DNA of 64,000 nt from Winogradskyella haliclonae (GCF_014635865.1 NZ_BMDQ01000003.1:186001-250000); one strand, 5' to 3'; counted from the stretch's first letter, positions 10,201-19,361 are shown. The notes: generated from the sequence alone by a model not told the origin. Numbers and translations: made by a program.

Positions 10201-10883
10201 TGTATTTGGCTGGTTTTGATGTTAAAGACGTACATATGACCGATTTAATTTCTGGTCGTGAAACCTTAGAAAATATTCAATTCATAGGTGCTGTTGGTGG
10301 GTTTAGTAATTCTGATGTTTTAGGCTCAGCAAAAGGATGGGCAGGCGCATTTAAATACAACGAAAAAGCCAATAAAGCTTTGAAAAATTTCTTTAAAAGA
10401 GAAGACACATTGTCTGTTGGTATTTGTAATGGTTGCCAATTATGGATGGAGTTAGACCTCATTAATCCTGACCATGAAAAACACGGTAAAATGACGTATA
10501 ATGATTCTGGAAAACACGAAAGTGCGTTTACTTCTGTAAAAATTCAGGAGAATAATTCGGTAATGCTATCATCTCTAGCAGGTACAACTTTAGGTGTTTG
10601 GATTAGTCATGGTGAAGGTAAATTTAGTTTACCATATACTGAAGAAAAATACGATATTGTTGCAAAATACACATACGAAGCTTATCCTCACAACCCAAAT
10701 GGATCAGACTTTAATGCGGCTATGATGACAGATAAAACTGGTCGTCACTTAGTTACCATGCCACATATTGAGCGTTCAACCTTCCCTTGGAATTGGGCAC
10801 ACTATCCAAAAGACAGGAACGATAAGGTTTCTCCCTGGTTAGAGGCTTTTATAAATGCTCGAAAGTGGATTGAAAAAAAGTAA
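7221..10883 (+). CDS. purL: Phosphoribosylformylglycinamidine synthase, large single-chain form
   Basis: A 1220-residue enzyme catalysing the fourth step of de novo purine synthesis (FGAR + Gln + ATP to FGAM). It is the fused form: an N-terminal PurS-like domain, then the synthetase core (VNSEHCRHKIFNGTF, ETHNFPTTVEPFNGAATGSG, AGGKGSLPLAG), then a C-terminal glutamine amidotransferase. The amidotransferase nucleophile is in GICNGCQLWMELDL near residue 1067, with HGEGKFSLPY and MPHIERSTFPWNW further on. The length equals that of other flavobacterial and gammaproteobacterial fused enzymes. It stands alone between a terminator and the acyl-CoA ligase; no purine riboswitch is seen upstream. Confidence 0.97.
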   Translation: MIHFFGNQNSKVFAVQATKELSTETIAKLVWLFGDQPKLEQASIDAFFVGPRAAMITPWSTNAVEITQNMGIDGIIRIEEFQASTEASKDYDPMISEKFNGLHQDVFTINIQPETILEIEDISAYNKQEGLALSNEEIEYLNNVSKKIGRPLTDSEVFGFSQVNSEHCRHKIFNGTFIIDGEEKPTSLFKMIKETSKQNPNDIVSAYKDNVAFIKGPKVEQFAPKRADIPDYYTTEDYESVISLKAETHNFPTTVEPFNGAATGSGGEIRDRLAGGKGSLPLAGTAVYMTSYSRLEENRPWEQKFEARKWLYQTPIDILIKASNGASDFGNKFGQPLICGSVLTFEHEQDNRKLGYDKVIMQAGGIGYGKADQALKDTPKEGDKIVILGGENYRIGMGGAAVSSADTGEFSTGIELNAVQRSNPEMQKRAANAIRGMVESEDNYIVSIHDHGAGGHLNCLSELVEDTGGKIDLDKLPVGDPTLSDKEIIGNESQERMGLVIAEKHLDTLHKIAKRERSPIYQVGDVTGDDRFTFESKSNGNKPMDLGLEDMFGSSPQTIMTDSTVDHNYGVILYNPDDFYNYLDQVLQLEAVACKDWLTNKVDRCVGGKVAKQQCAGPLQLPLNNVGIMALDYNGKEGIATSIGHSPISGLINPVAGSRNSITEALTNIIWAPLKDGLKSVSLSANWMWPCKNEGEDARLYEAVKAISEFSIDLGINVPTGKDSLSMKQKYSDGEVISPGTVIISAAANCNNITNVIEPVLQKGKGNIYYINISQDAFNLGGSSFAQINNKIGNETPNVKSATYVKTVFNTIQKLIKNKKIVAGHDVASGGLITTLLELCFAENNIGAELDITGLQQKDSIKALFAENAGIVFQAEDDSIETILSEAQIDFLNIGKVTESDVLSIINHEEVYTMTVSRLRDMWYKTSFLLDQKQTANGLATARLENYKNQPLNYKFPSGFDGVLKDYRYHSNKPKAAIIREKGSNSEREMANAMYLAGFDVKDVHMTDLISGRETLENIQFIGAVGGFSNSDVLGSAKGWAGAFKYNEKANKALKNFFKREDTLSVGICNGCQLWMELDLINPDHEKHGKMTYNDSGKHESAFTSVKIQENNSVMLSSLAGTTLGVWISHGEGKFSLPYTEEKYDIVAKYTYEAYPHNPNGSDFNAAMMTDKTGRHLVTMPHIERSTFPWNWAHYPKDRNDKVSPWLEAFINARKWIEKK

Positions 10884-10983
10884 ATCTTTGTTAAAAACAA
10901 TAGTCAAATTTTTAATACAACAAATTCCTAATGTTAATTTTCATATTTTCGTAATATTGCTACGCTAAAATTGAAAATTGACA

Positions 10984-12759
10984 ATGACAGAAATTAAAAG
11001 GCTTTTTGACTTCCCTTATCACCAATTAGAACATAACCCAACTGATACTGCATTAGTAACTAAATATGATGGGGAATGGACACCAATGTCTACTAAAGAC
11101 TATCTTGATAAAGCCAATGCTATAAGTAGAGCGCTTTTAAGGATGGGTGTGCAAAAAGGGGATAAAATTGCACTTATATCTTCTACTAATCGCACCGAAT
11201 GGAATATTATGGATATTGGCACCTTACAAATTGGTGTTACTAATGTCCCTATTTACCCAACAATTTGTGCAGAAGATTACGAATATGTACTCAATCATAG
11301 TGAATCAATCTATTGTTTTGTTTCAGACGAAGAAGTCCTTGAGAAAGTCAATAAAATTAAAGCCAATACAAAACTAAAAGACGTCTACTCTTTTGACCAT
11401 ATAGACGGTTGCAAGCACTATTCTGAATTGTTTGAATTAGGTAAAGACAAAAGTAATCAACCAGAAGTTGAAGCATGTAAAGACAAAGTAAAGCCTGAAG
11501 ATTTAGCAACCATTATTTATACATCAGGTACTACCGGAAAGCCTAAAGGTGTCATGCTTAGTCATTGGAATATTACTAGTAATGTTTTAGCAAGTTCACC
11601 AAGGGTGCCGCTTCCAGATTCAGGAGAAACAAGAGTATTAAGTTTCTTACCAATCTGTCATATTTTCGAACGCGTCCTTATTTATGTCTATCAATATGCA
11701 GGCACATCTGTTTATTTTGCTGAAGCTCTAGATAAAATTGGAGATAATGCCAAAGAAGTGAAACCAAATCTCATGAGTGTTGTACCTAGACTTTTAGAGA
11801 AAGTGTTTGATAAAATTATGCTTAAAGGTGAAGAACTAACAGGTATTAAAAAAGCATTATTCTTTTGGGCTGTAAGCTTGGGTGAAAAATGGGAGCCTTA
11901 TGAAAAGAATGGTGCTTGGTATGAATTTAAATTAAAAATTGCTAATAAATTGATTTTTAGCAAATGGCGTGACGCACTTGGCGGAAACTTATATACTATG
12001 GTATCTGGCAGTGCAGCTTTACAACCTCGTTTAGCACGTATTTTCGGTGCTGCAGGCATGAAAGTTATGGAAGGTTATGGTCTTACTGAAACCTCTCCTG
12101 TAGTTTCTGTAGGCTTTTATGATAATAATATGTATCAAATCGGTACAGTAGGCAAGCCAATACCAGATGTTGAAGTAAAAATTGCTGATGACGGAGAATT
12201 ACTTATCAAAGGCCCTAATGTGATGATGGGTTATTATAAAGACCAAGAAAAAACAGACAGTGTTATGACTGGAGATTATTTCCATACTGGAGATAAAGGA
12301 GAAATCACACCTGAAGGTTTCTTAAAAATTACAGGTCGTAAAAAAGAAATGTTTAAAACCTCTGGTGGAAAATATGTCATTCCTCCTCTATTAGAAAACG
12401 ATATGAAACAATCGCTTTTCATAGAGCAAATTATGGTCGTTGGTGAAGGAGAAAAAATGCCTTGTGCAATAATTCAACCTAATTTCGACTTTGTTAGAGA
12501 CTGGATAGAACATAAAGGACATGACATAGCAACAAGTAACGAAGACATAGCTGCTTCAGAAATTGTAATAAAGCGCATCCAAAAAGAAGTGGAAAAATAT
12601 AATGTCAATTTTGGTAAGTGGGAACAAATCAAAAAGTTTGAATTAACCCCAACAGTTTGGTCTATTGATACTGGTGAATTGACACCTACTATGAAGATGA
12701 AACGCAGCGTAGTAAAAGAGATATACATAGATCTCTACGAGAAAATGTACCGCGGTTAG
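10984..12759 (+). CDS. Long-chain fatty acid-CoA ligase (AMP-forming)
   Basis: A 591-residue ANL-superfamily enzyme that activates fatty acids to acyl-CoA through an acyl-adenylate. The ATP-binding loop is YTSGTTGKPKG near residue 178. Further motifs are MEGYGLTETSPVV and YFHTGDKGEI, and the hinge-region GRKKEMFKTSGGKYV. The length and the long insertion resemble FadD15/ACSL-type enzymes. The ATG at 10984 is taken as start rather than the TTG 6 bases earlier. TAATATTG at 10952-10959 is a one-mismatch -7 candidate. It would feed the fadNAE operon 1.1 kb downstream. Confidence 0.92.
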   Translation: MTEIKRLFDFPYHQLEHNPTDTALVTKYDGEWTPMSTKDYLDKANAISRALLRMGVQKGDKIALISSTNRTEWNIMDIGTLQIGVTNVPIYPTICAEDYEYVLNHSESIYCFVSDEEVLEKVNKIKANTKLKDVYSFDHIDGCKHYSELFELGKDKSNQPEVEACKDKVKPEDLATIIYTSGTTGKPKGVMLSHWNITSNVLASSPRVPLPDSGETRVLSFLPICHIFERVLIYVYQYAGTSVYFAEALDKIGDNAKEVKPNLMSVVPRLLEKVFDKIMLKGEELTGIKKALFFWAVSLGEKWEPYEKNGAWYEFKLKIANKLIFSKWRDALGGNLYTMVSGSAALQPRLARIFGAAGMKVMEGYGLTETSPVVSVGFYDNNMYQIGTVGKPIPDVEVKIADDGELLIKGPNVMMGYYKDQEKTDSVMTGDYFHTGDKGEITPEGFLKITGRKKEMFKTSGGKYVIPPLLENDMKQSLFIEQIMVVGEGEKMPCAIIQPNFDFVRDWIEHKGHDIATSNEDIAASEIVIKRIQKEVEKYNVNFGKWEQIKKFELTPTVWSIDTGELTPTMKMKRSVVKEIYIDLYEKMYRG

Positions 12760-12837
12760 TCGCTCAATTTACTACAACTTAAAATTGATTTAGTAATATT
12801 TTATTATCTTGGAATAACTAACAAAATCAATTTTCTT

Positions 12838-13239
12838 ATGAACACTAAATCATTTATTGCCGCCGGCTTAGTTGGTGGTATTGTAGATTGGCTATTAGGA
12901 TGGCTGTTTTACGGAATCATTTTTGCAGACAAATTTCCTCAACCTGATGCGGAAAGTAATGCAATGATTTACATTACATTAGGCTGTCTTGCCTTCGGTT
13001 TTTTCATTTCTTACATTTACAATAAATGGGCTAATATATCAACATTTGGTACTGGCTTAAAAGCAGGTGCAATTATTGGTCTTTTTATGGGTCTGATTTC
13101 AAACTTTTTTAGGTTAGCAGAACAAGCTTCAGAAAATTTTGAGATGTTTGGGATTGACTTAGCAATTTCAATCGTAATGGCTGCCCTAGTTGGTGGTGTT
13201 GTAGGATTTGTTAATGGCAAAGTAGGAAGTAAATCCTAA
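12838..13239 (+). CDS. Small four-span membrane protein of unknown function
   Basis: A 133-residue hydrophobic protein with about four membrane segments (near residues 8-28, 43-60, 73-92 and 107-128). Glycines recur in the helices (AAGLVGGIVDWLLGW, AALVGGVVGFVNGK), which points to tight helix packing. I do not recognise a named domain with certainty. It is monocistronic: its own leader precedes it and a strong terminator follows 22 bases after the stop. Confidence 0.7.
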   Translation: MNTKSFIAAGLVGGIVDWLLGWLFYGIIFADKFPQPDAESNAMIYITLGCLAFGFFISYIYNKWANISTFGTGLKAGAIIGLFMGLISNFFRLAEQASENFEMFGIDLAISIVMAALVGGVVGFVNGKVGSKS

Positions 13240-13261
13240 ACTCATAAAGAACTTATTTAAA

Positions 13262-13290
13262 ACGCCTCAGGTATTCTGGGGCGTTTTTTA
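13262..13290 (+). terminator. Hairpin terminator
   Basis: Nine-base arms ACGCCTCAG (13262-13270) and CTGGGGCGT (13276-13284), with one T-G pair, around a 5-base loop and followed by a T-run. Confidence 0.85.
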
Positions 13291-13318
13291 TTACAAATCC
13301 TATCAAAAATAACTTTTT

Positions 13319-13361
13319 ACTATGCATGCATAATTTTTTTAATTTACTATGCGTGCATAGT
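13319..13361. promoter_or_regulatory. Pair of palindromic operators, probably for the MarR regulator
   Basis: Two copies of a 16-base palindrome lie 27 bases apart centre to centre: ACTATGCATGCATAAT at 13319-13334 and ACTATGCGTGCATAGT at 13346-13361. Both carry the half site ACTATGC and its complement. The second ends 9 bases before the -7 element at 13371, covering the -33 zone, so a bound dimer there would block the promoter. MarR proteins bind such 16-20 base palindromes and usually repress their own operon. Confidence 0.75.
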
Positions 13362-13370
13362 ATTTTTTAG

Positions 13371-13378
13371 TATATTTG
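13371..13378 (+). promoter_or_regulatory. -7 promoter element of the marR-fadNAE operon
   Basis: TATATTTG matches TAnnTTTG perfectly and lies 18 bases before the ATG of the MarR gene. Confidence 0.65.
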
Positions 13379-13395
13379 AAATCTAAGAATTTAAT

Positions 13396-13851
13396 ATGAA
13401 AGATAAAACTATAGATTATGTTCTCAGAACTACATGGTTAGCAGTTAACAAAATGTATAATGAGGAAGCAGCTCAGTTCGATACAACCATGGCAACAGGT
13501 TTTGCATTATTAAGTATTGATCCAGAATTTGGGACACCTTCTACTTCGTTAGGTCCAAAAATGGGAATGGAAGCCACTAGCCTATCTCGCACATTAAAAA
13601 CAATGGAAGAAAAAGGTTTAATTATTCGTAAACCTAACCCAGAAGACGGCCGTGGCGTATTAATTCACTTAACCGAATTTGGTAAAGAAAAGCGTGATTA
13701 TTCAAGAGATCGTGTATTGACTTTTAATGAAGCAATTAGAGAAAATGTTTCTAGTGACCAGCTTAATGGTTTTTATGAAGTTGCTAAAGTCATCAACCAT
13801 ATGATATCCAATAAAAAAATATATAAACAAAAAGAACATTCATTAAAATAA
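13396..13851 (+). CDS. MarR-family regulator of the beta-oxidation operon
   Basis: A 151-residue winged-helix protein. The recognition region TSLSRTLKTMEEKGLIIRKPNPEDGRGVLIHLTEFG (in two parts around GLIIRKPNPEDGR) is the standard MarR helix plus wing. It is the first gene of an operon whose next gene starts 2 bases after its stop. The paired palindromes at 13319-13361 are the likely operators. By analogy with other fatty-acid regulators the ligand may be an acyl-CoA or fatty acid, but this is inference. Bacillus controls its fadNAE operon with a TetR-type FadR, so use of a MarR protein here is a different solution. Confidence 0.88.
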   Translation: MKDKTIDYVLRTTWLAVNKMYNEEAAQFDTTMATGFALLSIDPEFGTPSTSLGPKMGMEATSLSRTLKTMEEKGLIIRKPNPEDGRGVLIHLTEFGKEKRDYSRDRVLTFNEAIRENVSSDQLNGFYEVAKVINHMISNKKIYKQKEHSLK

Positions 13852-13852
13852 T

Positions 13853-16261
13853 ATGAGTAAGCGTAGAATTAAAAAAGTAGCCATTATTGGTTCTGGAATC
13901 ATGGGAAGTGGTATTGCTTGTCATTTTGCCAATATTGGTGTAGATGTACTACTATTAGACATCGTTCCAAGAGAACTTAATGCTAAAGAGCAAGCCAAAG
14001 GTCTTACTTTAGAAGATAAAGTAGTGCGCAATCGATTAGTAAATGATGCCTTGACTACATCTTTAAAATCGAAACCTTCTCCTATATATAACCAATCTTT
14101 TGCATCAAGAATTACAACAGGTAATCTAGAAGATGATATCGCAAAAGTTGCTAATGTAGATTGGATCATGGAAGTTGTAGTCGAAAGACTAGACATAAAA
14201 AAGCAAGTTTTCGAAAAACTTGAAAAGTACAGAACTCCTGGTACATTAATCACATCAAATACATCTGGAATTCCTATTAAATTTATGAACGAAGGACGCT
14301 CAGAAGATTTCCAGAAACATTTCTGTGGTACACACTTTTTTAACCCAGCACGCTACTTAAAATTATTCGAAATTATTCCTGGACCAAATACTTCTCAAGA
14401 GGTCCTTGATTTCTTAAATGGCTATGGTGAACAATTCTTAGGAAAAACCTCAGTAGTTGCTAAAGACACACCTGCTTTTATTGGAAATCGTATTGGTATT
14501 TTCAGTATTCAGAGTTTATTTCACGCCGTTAAAGATTTAGATTTAACGATTGAGGAAGTTGATAAATTATCAGGACCAGTCATTGGTCGTCCAAAATCTG
14601 CAACCTTTAGAACTGTAGATGTGGTAGGCTTAGATACATTAGTGCATGTTGCAAATGGTATTTATGAAAACTGTAAAGATGACGAGCGTTTAGAGTTGTT
14701 TAAACTACCTGATTTCATCAATACTATGATGGAAAACAAATGGTTAGGAAGTAAAACTAAGCAAGGGTTTTATAAAAAGACGGTTTCCGCAGAAGGTAAA
14801 AAAGAAATATTAAGTTTAGACCTAAATACTTTAGAATACCGTTCAGCTAAAAAAGCAAAATTTGCAACATTAGAGTTAACAAAAACTATTGATAATGTAG
14901 CAGATCGTTTTAAAGTCTTAGTTAAAGGGAAAGATAAAGCAGGAGAATTTTACCGTAAGAGTTTTGCGGCATTATTTGCATACGTATCTAACCGTATTCC
15001 AGAAATTACAGATGAGCTTTACAAAATTGACGATGCTATGAAAGCTGGTTTTGGATGGCAACATGGACCATTCCAAATCTGGGATGCTATTGGTGTTGAA
15101 AAAGGTATCGAAATGATGCAAGCAGAAGGTTTAAAGCCTGCAGATTGGGTAGCAGATATGCTAGCCTCAGGTAGTGATAGCTTCTACTCTATTAAAGATG
15201 GTGCAACATATTTCTATGATATCCCAAAGAAAGAACAAGAAAAAATTCCTGGACAAGATGCGTTTATCATCTTAGATAATATTAGAAAAACAGCAGAGGT
15301 TTTTAAAAACTCTGGTGTGTCAATTCAGGATTTAGGAGATGGCATTCTAAATGTAGAATTCCAATCAAAAATGAATACCATTGGCGGTGATGTTTTAGCA
15401 GGAATTAATAAAGGTATAGATTTAGCCGAAAAAGATTTCGCTGGACTAATCATAGGCAATCAAGGTCCAAATTTCTCAGTTGGAGCAAACATAGGCATGA
15501 TTTTCATGATGGCTGCAGAACAGGAGTATGATGAGCTTAACATGGCCATCAAATATTTCCAAGACACGATGATGCGTATGCGTTATTCTGCAATCCCAAC
15601 AATTTCTGCACCTCACGGCATGGCACTTGGTGGTGGTTGTGAGATTTCATTACATGCCGATAAAATTGTAGCAGCAGCAGAAACTTACATGGGACTTGTA
15701 GAGTTTGGTGTTGGTGTAATTCCTGGCGGAGGTGGTTCTAAAGAAATGGCTTTAAGAGCATCAGATACTTTCAAAAAAGGTGATGTCCAATTAAATACAC
15801 TTCAAGAGTATTTCCTAACTATTGGGATGGCTAAAGTATCTACTTCTGCATACGAAGCGTTTGATTTAGGCTTAATGCAAAAAGGAAAAGACGTTGTTGT
15901 GGTTAATAAAGACCGCCAAATAGCAACTGCTAAAGCACATGCTAAATTAATGGCTGACGCAGGTTATACACAGCCTGTGAGACGTAAAGATGTTTTAGTT
16001 CTTGGTAAACAAGCATTAAGTATGTTTATGGTTGGTACTGATTCTATGGAAGCCTCTAATTACATCAGTGACCATGATCGCAAAATTGCAAATAAATTAG
16101 GCTATGTAATGGCTGGTGGTGATTTATCAGAACCTACCAAAGTAAGCGAACAGTACTTGTTAGATATTGAGCGTGAAGCGTTCTTATCACTTTGTACAGA
16201 GCGTAAGACCTTAGAAAGAATTCAGCACATGTTAACCAAAGGTAAACCATTAAGAAACTAA
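13853..16261 (+). CDS. fadN: 3-hydroxyacyl-CoA dehydrogenase / enoyl-CoA hydratase, FadN type
   Basis: An 802-residue bifunctional beta-oxidation enzyme. The NAD-binding motif IGSGIMGSGIA is at residues 12-22 and the dehydrogenase domain comes first. The hydratase/isomerase domain follows at the C-terminus (ALGGGCEISLHADKI near 590, GVGVIPGGGGSKEMAL near 620). This order is the reverse of FadB/FadJ of enterobacteria and equals FadN (YusL) of Bacillus. Together with the thiolase and acyl-CoA dehydrogenase that follow it reproduces the fadN-fadA-fadE gene order. It hydrates trans-2-enoyl-CoA and oxidises the L-3-hydroxyacyl-CoA product with NAD. Confidence 0.92.
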   Translation: MSKRRIKKVAIIGSGIMGSGIACHFANIGVDVLLLDIVPRELNAKEQAKGLTLEDKVVRNRLVNDALTTSLKSKPSPIYNQSFASRITTGNLEDDIAKVANVDWIMEVVVERLDIKKQVFEKLEKYRTPGTLITSNTSGIPIKFMNEGRSEDFQKHFCGTHFFNPARYLKLFEIIPGPNTSQEVLDFLNGYGEQFLGKTSVVAKDTPAFIGNRIGIFSIQSLFHAVKDLDLTIEEVDKLSGPVIGRPKSATFRTVDVVGLDTLVHVANGIYENCKDDERLELFKLPDFINTMMENKWLGSKTKQGFYKKTVSAEGKKEILSLDLNTLEYRSAKKAKFATLELTKTIDNVADRFKVLVKGKDKAGEFYRKSFAALFAYVSNRIPEITDELYKIDDAMKAGFGWQHGPFQIWDAIGVEKGIEMMQAEGLKPADWVADMLASGSDSFYSIKDGATYFYDIPKKEQEKIPGQDAFIILDNIRKTAEVFKNSGVSIQDLGDGILNVEFQSKMNTIGGDVLAGINKGIDLAEKDFAGLIIGNQGPNFSVGANIGMIFMMAAEQEYDELNMAIKYFQDTMMRMRYSAIPTISAPHGMALGGGCEISLHADKIVAAAETYMGLVEFGVGVIPGGGGSKEMALRASDTFKKGDVQLNTLQEYFLTIGMAKVSTSAYEAFDLGLMQKGKDVVVVNKDRQIATAKAHAKLMADAGYTQPVRRKDVLVLGKQALSMFMVGTDSMEASNYISDHDRKIANKLGYVMAGGDLSEPTKVSEQYLLDIEREAFLSLCTERKTLERIQHMLTKGKPLRN

Positions 16262-16266
16262 GAAAA

Positions 16267-17460
16267 ATGAAAACAGCATATATAGTAAAAGCATATAGAA
16301 CAGCCGTTGGGAAAGCACCAAAGGGCGTGTTTCGTTTTAAAAGAACAGACGAATTGGCAGCCGAAACCATCAAATACATGATGAAAGAATTGCCAGCTTT
16401 AGACCCAAAACGTATTGACGATGTTATTGTTGGTAATGCAATGCCAGAAGGTTCTCAAGGCTTAAATATGGCGCGTTTAATCTCTTTAATGGGATTAGAA
16501 GTGATAGATGTCCCTGGTGTAACCGTTAACCGTTTTTGCTCTTCAGGAGTTGAGACTATTGGTATGGCAACAGCAAAAATCCAAGCCGGTATGGCAGATT
16601 GTATTATTGCTGGTGGTGCTGAAAGCATGAGTAGCGTACCAATGACAGGTTTTAAACCAGAACTAAACTATGACGCAATTGTAAAAGCGGGTCATGAAGA
16701 TTATTACTGGGGCATGGGAAATACAGCCGAAGCAGTAGCTCAACAATTTAACGTATCGCGTGAAGACCAAGATGAGTTTGCCTATAATTCGCATATGAAA
16801 GCTTTACGTGCTCAAGCTGAAGACCGTTTTAAAGACCAGATTGTACCCATAGACGTAGAACAAACTTATATTGATGCCAACGGAAAAAAAGCAACAAAAT
16901 CATATACAGTAACTAAAGACGAAGGCCCAAGAAAAGGGACTAACAAAGAAGCATTAGCAAAACTAAGAGCTGTGTTTGCGCAAGGTGGAAGTGTTACTGC
17001 AGGCAACTCATCTCAAATGAGTGATGGTGCTGCTTTCGTTATGGTAATGAGTGAAGATATGGTTAAAGAGTTGAATCTCGAACCTGTTGCACGTATGGTA
17101 AACTATGCTGCTGCTGGTGTAGAGCCTCGTATCATGGGTATTGGACCAGTAAAAGCGATTCCAAAAGCCTTAAAACAAGCGGGTTTAAAACAAGATGATT
17201 TATCATTAATAGAATTAAATGAAGCTTTCGCTTCTCAATCTCTTGCAGTTATTAGAGAATTAGATTTAAACCCAGATATCATTAACGTTAATGGAGGTGC
17301 CATAGCATTAGGTCATCCTCTAGGATGTACAGGTGCTAAGTTATCAGTACAGCTGTTTGATGAAATGCGTAAGCAAAACATGCAAGGTAAATATGGAGCA
17401 GTGACCATGTGTGTTGGAACTGGACAAGGCGCTTGTGGATTATTCGAGTTTTTAAATTAA
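16267..17460 (+). CDS. fadA: Acetyl-CoA C-acyltransferase (3-ketoacyl-CoA thiolase)
   Basis: A 397-residue thiolase that cleaves 3-ketoacyl-CoA with CoA. The nucleophilic Cys is in NRFCSSGVETIG near residue 90. The second active-site set is ALGHPLGCTGAKL near 348, and CVGTGQGACGLF near 381 carries the acid/base Cys. The start follows the fadN stop by 5 bases. As the middle gene of the operon it should pair with the FadN-type enzyme rather than with an enterobacterial FadB. Confidence 0.94.
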   Translation: MKTAYIVKAYRTAVGKAPKGVFRFKRTDELAAETIKYMMKELPALDPKRIDDVIVGNAMPEGSQGLNMARLISLMGLEVIDVPGVTVNRFCSSGVETIGMATAKIQAGMADCIIAGGAESMSSVPMTGFKPELNYDAIVKAGHEDYYWGMGNTAEAVAQQFNVSREDQDEFAYNSHMKALRAQAEDRFKDQIVPIDVEQTYIDANGKKATKSYTVTKDEGPRKGTNKEALAKLRAVFAQGGSVTAGNSSQMSDGAAFVMVMSEDMVKELNLEPVARMVNYAAAGVEPRIMGIGPVKAIPKALKQAGLKQDDLSLIELNEAFASQSLAVIRELDLNPDIINVNGGAIALGHPLGCTGAKLSVQLFDEMRKQNMQGKYGAVTMCVGTGQGACGLFEFLN

Positions 17461-17491
17461 GAAAAAAAGAAATTAAGATTATATAGTAGTT

Positions 17492-19303
17492 ATGGAAGCA
17501 ACTCAAGAAAAAGAATTATTAAGAGGTGGACAATTCTTAGTAAAAGAAACAAAATGTGAAGACGTATTCACTCCTGAAGATTTTTCAGAAGAACAGAATA
17601 TGATGAAAGAAGCGGTAATGGAGTTCAACGAACGTGAGATCATTGCGCACAAGCCTCGTTTTGAAGCTAAAGATTACGCGCTAACTGAAGAAGTCATGCG
17701 AAAAGCTGGAGAATTAGGATTTTTAGGTGTCGCAGTTCCTGAAGCCTATGGTGGATTAGGAATGGGATTTGTTTCTACATGCTTAACATGTGACTATATT
17801 TCTTCAGGTACTGGTTCGTTTAGTACAGCATTTGGAGCACATACTGGTATTGGTACTATGCCAATAACACTATATGGTACTGAAGCTCAAAAGCAAAAGT
17901 ATGTCCCAAAGTTAGCTACTGGAGAATGGTTTGGGGCTTACTGTTTAACTGAGCCGGGTGCAGGGTCTGATGCTAATTCTGGTAAAACGACTGCTGAGCT
18001 TTCAGCAGATGGAAAGTCCTATAAAATCAATGGGCAGAAAATGTGGATTTCTAACGCTGGTTTCTGTAGTGTAATGATCGTTTTTGCACGTATTGAAGAT
18101 GATAAAAACATTACTGGTTTCATTGTAGAATACGATAAAAACAATCCAAACGGAATCACTCTTGGCGAAGAAGAACACAAATTAGGTATCCGTGCTAGTT
18201 CTACACGTCAAGTATTCTTTAACGATACAGTTGTACCTGTAGAAAACATGTTAGCTGGTCGTGGAGAAGGCTTTAAAATTGCCATGAATGCTTTAAATGT
18301 TGGACGTATTAAGTTAGCAGCTGCTTGTTTAGATTCTCAAAGAAGAATACTCAATACTGGAGTACAATACGCTAACGAGCGTAAGCAGTTTAAAACACCT
18401 ATTTCAGATTTTGGTGCTATAAAAACCAAGCTAGCTAAAATGGCAACTGATGCATATGCAGGTGAATCTGCTACGTATAGAGCTGCAAAAAATATTGAAG
18501 ACCGTATTGCCTTACGCGAAGCTGCAGGAAATACACACCAAGAAGCAGAACTTAAAGGCGTTGAGGAATATGCTATTGAATGTTCAATCTTAAAGGTTGC
18601 TGTATCTGAAGATGTACAAAACTGTGCTGATGAAGGTATCCAAATCTTTGGTGGTATGGGCTTCTCTGAAGAAACACCGATGGAAGCGGCTTGGAGAGAT
18701 GCTCGTATTGCACGTATCTACGAAGGAACTAACGAGATTAATAGAATGCTATCTGTTGGTATGCTAGTAAAGAAAGCCATGAAAGGTCATGTTGACTTAT
18801 TAGGCCCTGCGCAAGCAGTTCAACAAGAATTAATGGGCATTCCGTCTTTTGAAACACCTGATTATTCAGAATTGTTTTCTGAAGAAAAAGCAATGATTGC
18901 TAAGTTGAAGAAAGTATTTTTAATGGTCGCTGGTGCCGCTGTTCAAAAATATGGCCCAGATATGGAGCAACACCAACAGCTATTAATTGCTGCTGCAGAT
19001 ATCTTAATTGAAATCTATATGGCAGAATCGACGATATTAAGAACTGAGAAAAACGCAAAACGTACTAGCGAAAAAGAACAAGCCGTACAAATTGCCATGT
19101 CTAAGTTATATCTATATAATGCTGTAAGTATTGTAGAAGGAAAAGGAAAAGAAAGTATCATTTCTTTTGCTGAAGGTGATGAGCAACGTATGATGCTTAT
19201 GGGACTTAAGCGTTTTACAAAATATACAAACTACCCAGATATCGTTGACTTACGTAACGAAATCGCAGAAAAAGTTAAAGCAGAAGGGAAGTACTGCTTT
19301 TAG
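17492..19303 (+). CDS. fadE: Acyl-CoA dehydrogenase, FadE type
   Basis: A 603-residue FAD enzyme catalysing the first oxidation of beta-oxidation. FAD/substrate-binding segments are CLTEPGAGSDANS and KMWISNAGF. The catalytic base is the Glu in IYEGTNEINRM near residue 411. A C-terminal extension of about 170 residues beyond the normal 380-430 residue core matches FadE (YusJ)-type and very-long-chain enzymes. It lies 31 bases after the thiolase and is closed by a terminator at 19324. Electrons should pass to electron-transfer flavoprotein, which is not encoded in the window. Confidence 0.93.
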   Translation: MEATQEKELLRGGQFLVKETKCEDVFTPEDFSEEQNMMKEAVMEFNEREIIAHKPRFEAKDYALTEEVMRKAGELGFLGVAVPEAYGGLGMGFVSTCLTCDYISSGTGSFSTAFGAHTGIGTMPITLYGTEAQKQKYVPKLATGEWFGAYCLTEPGAGSDANSGKTTAELSADGKSYKINGQKMWISNAGFCSVMIVFARIEDDKNITGFIVEYDKNNPNGITLGEEEHKLGIRASSTRQVFFNDTVVPVENMLAGRGEGFKIAMNALNVGRIKLAAACLDSQRRILNTGVQYANERKQFKTPISDFGAIKTKLAKMATDAYAGESATYRAAKNIEDRIALREAAGNTHQEAELKGVEEYAIECSILKVAVSEDVQNCADEGIQIFGGMGFSEETPMEAAWRDARIARIYEGTNEINRMLSVGMLVKKAMKGHVDLLGPAQAVQQELMGIPSFETPDYSELFSEEKAMIAKLKKVFLMVAGAAVQKYGPDMEQHQQLLIAAADILIEIYMAESTILRTEKNAKRTSEKEQAVQIAMSKLYLYNAVSIVEGKGKESIISFAEGDEQRMMLMGLKRFTKYTNYPDIVDLRNEIAEKVKAEGKYCF

Positions 19304-19323
19304 TTAAGTTTAATTAGATGTAG

Positions 19324-19361
19324 AAAGTCGGATTGTTTTGTTATAATCCGACTTTTTTATT
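19324..19361 (+). terminator. Hairpin terminator of the fad operon
   Basis: Eleven-base perfect arms AAAGTCGGATT (19324-19334) and AATCCGACTTT (19345-19355) around a 10-base loop, followed by a T-run. Confidence 0.9.
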
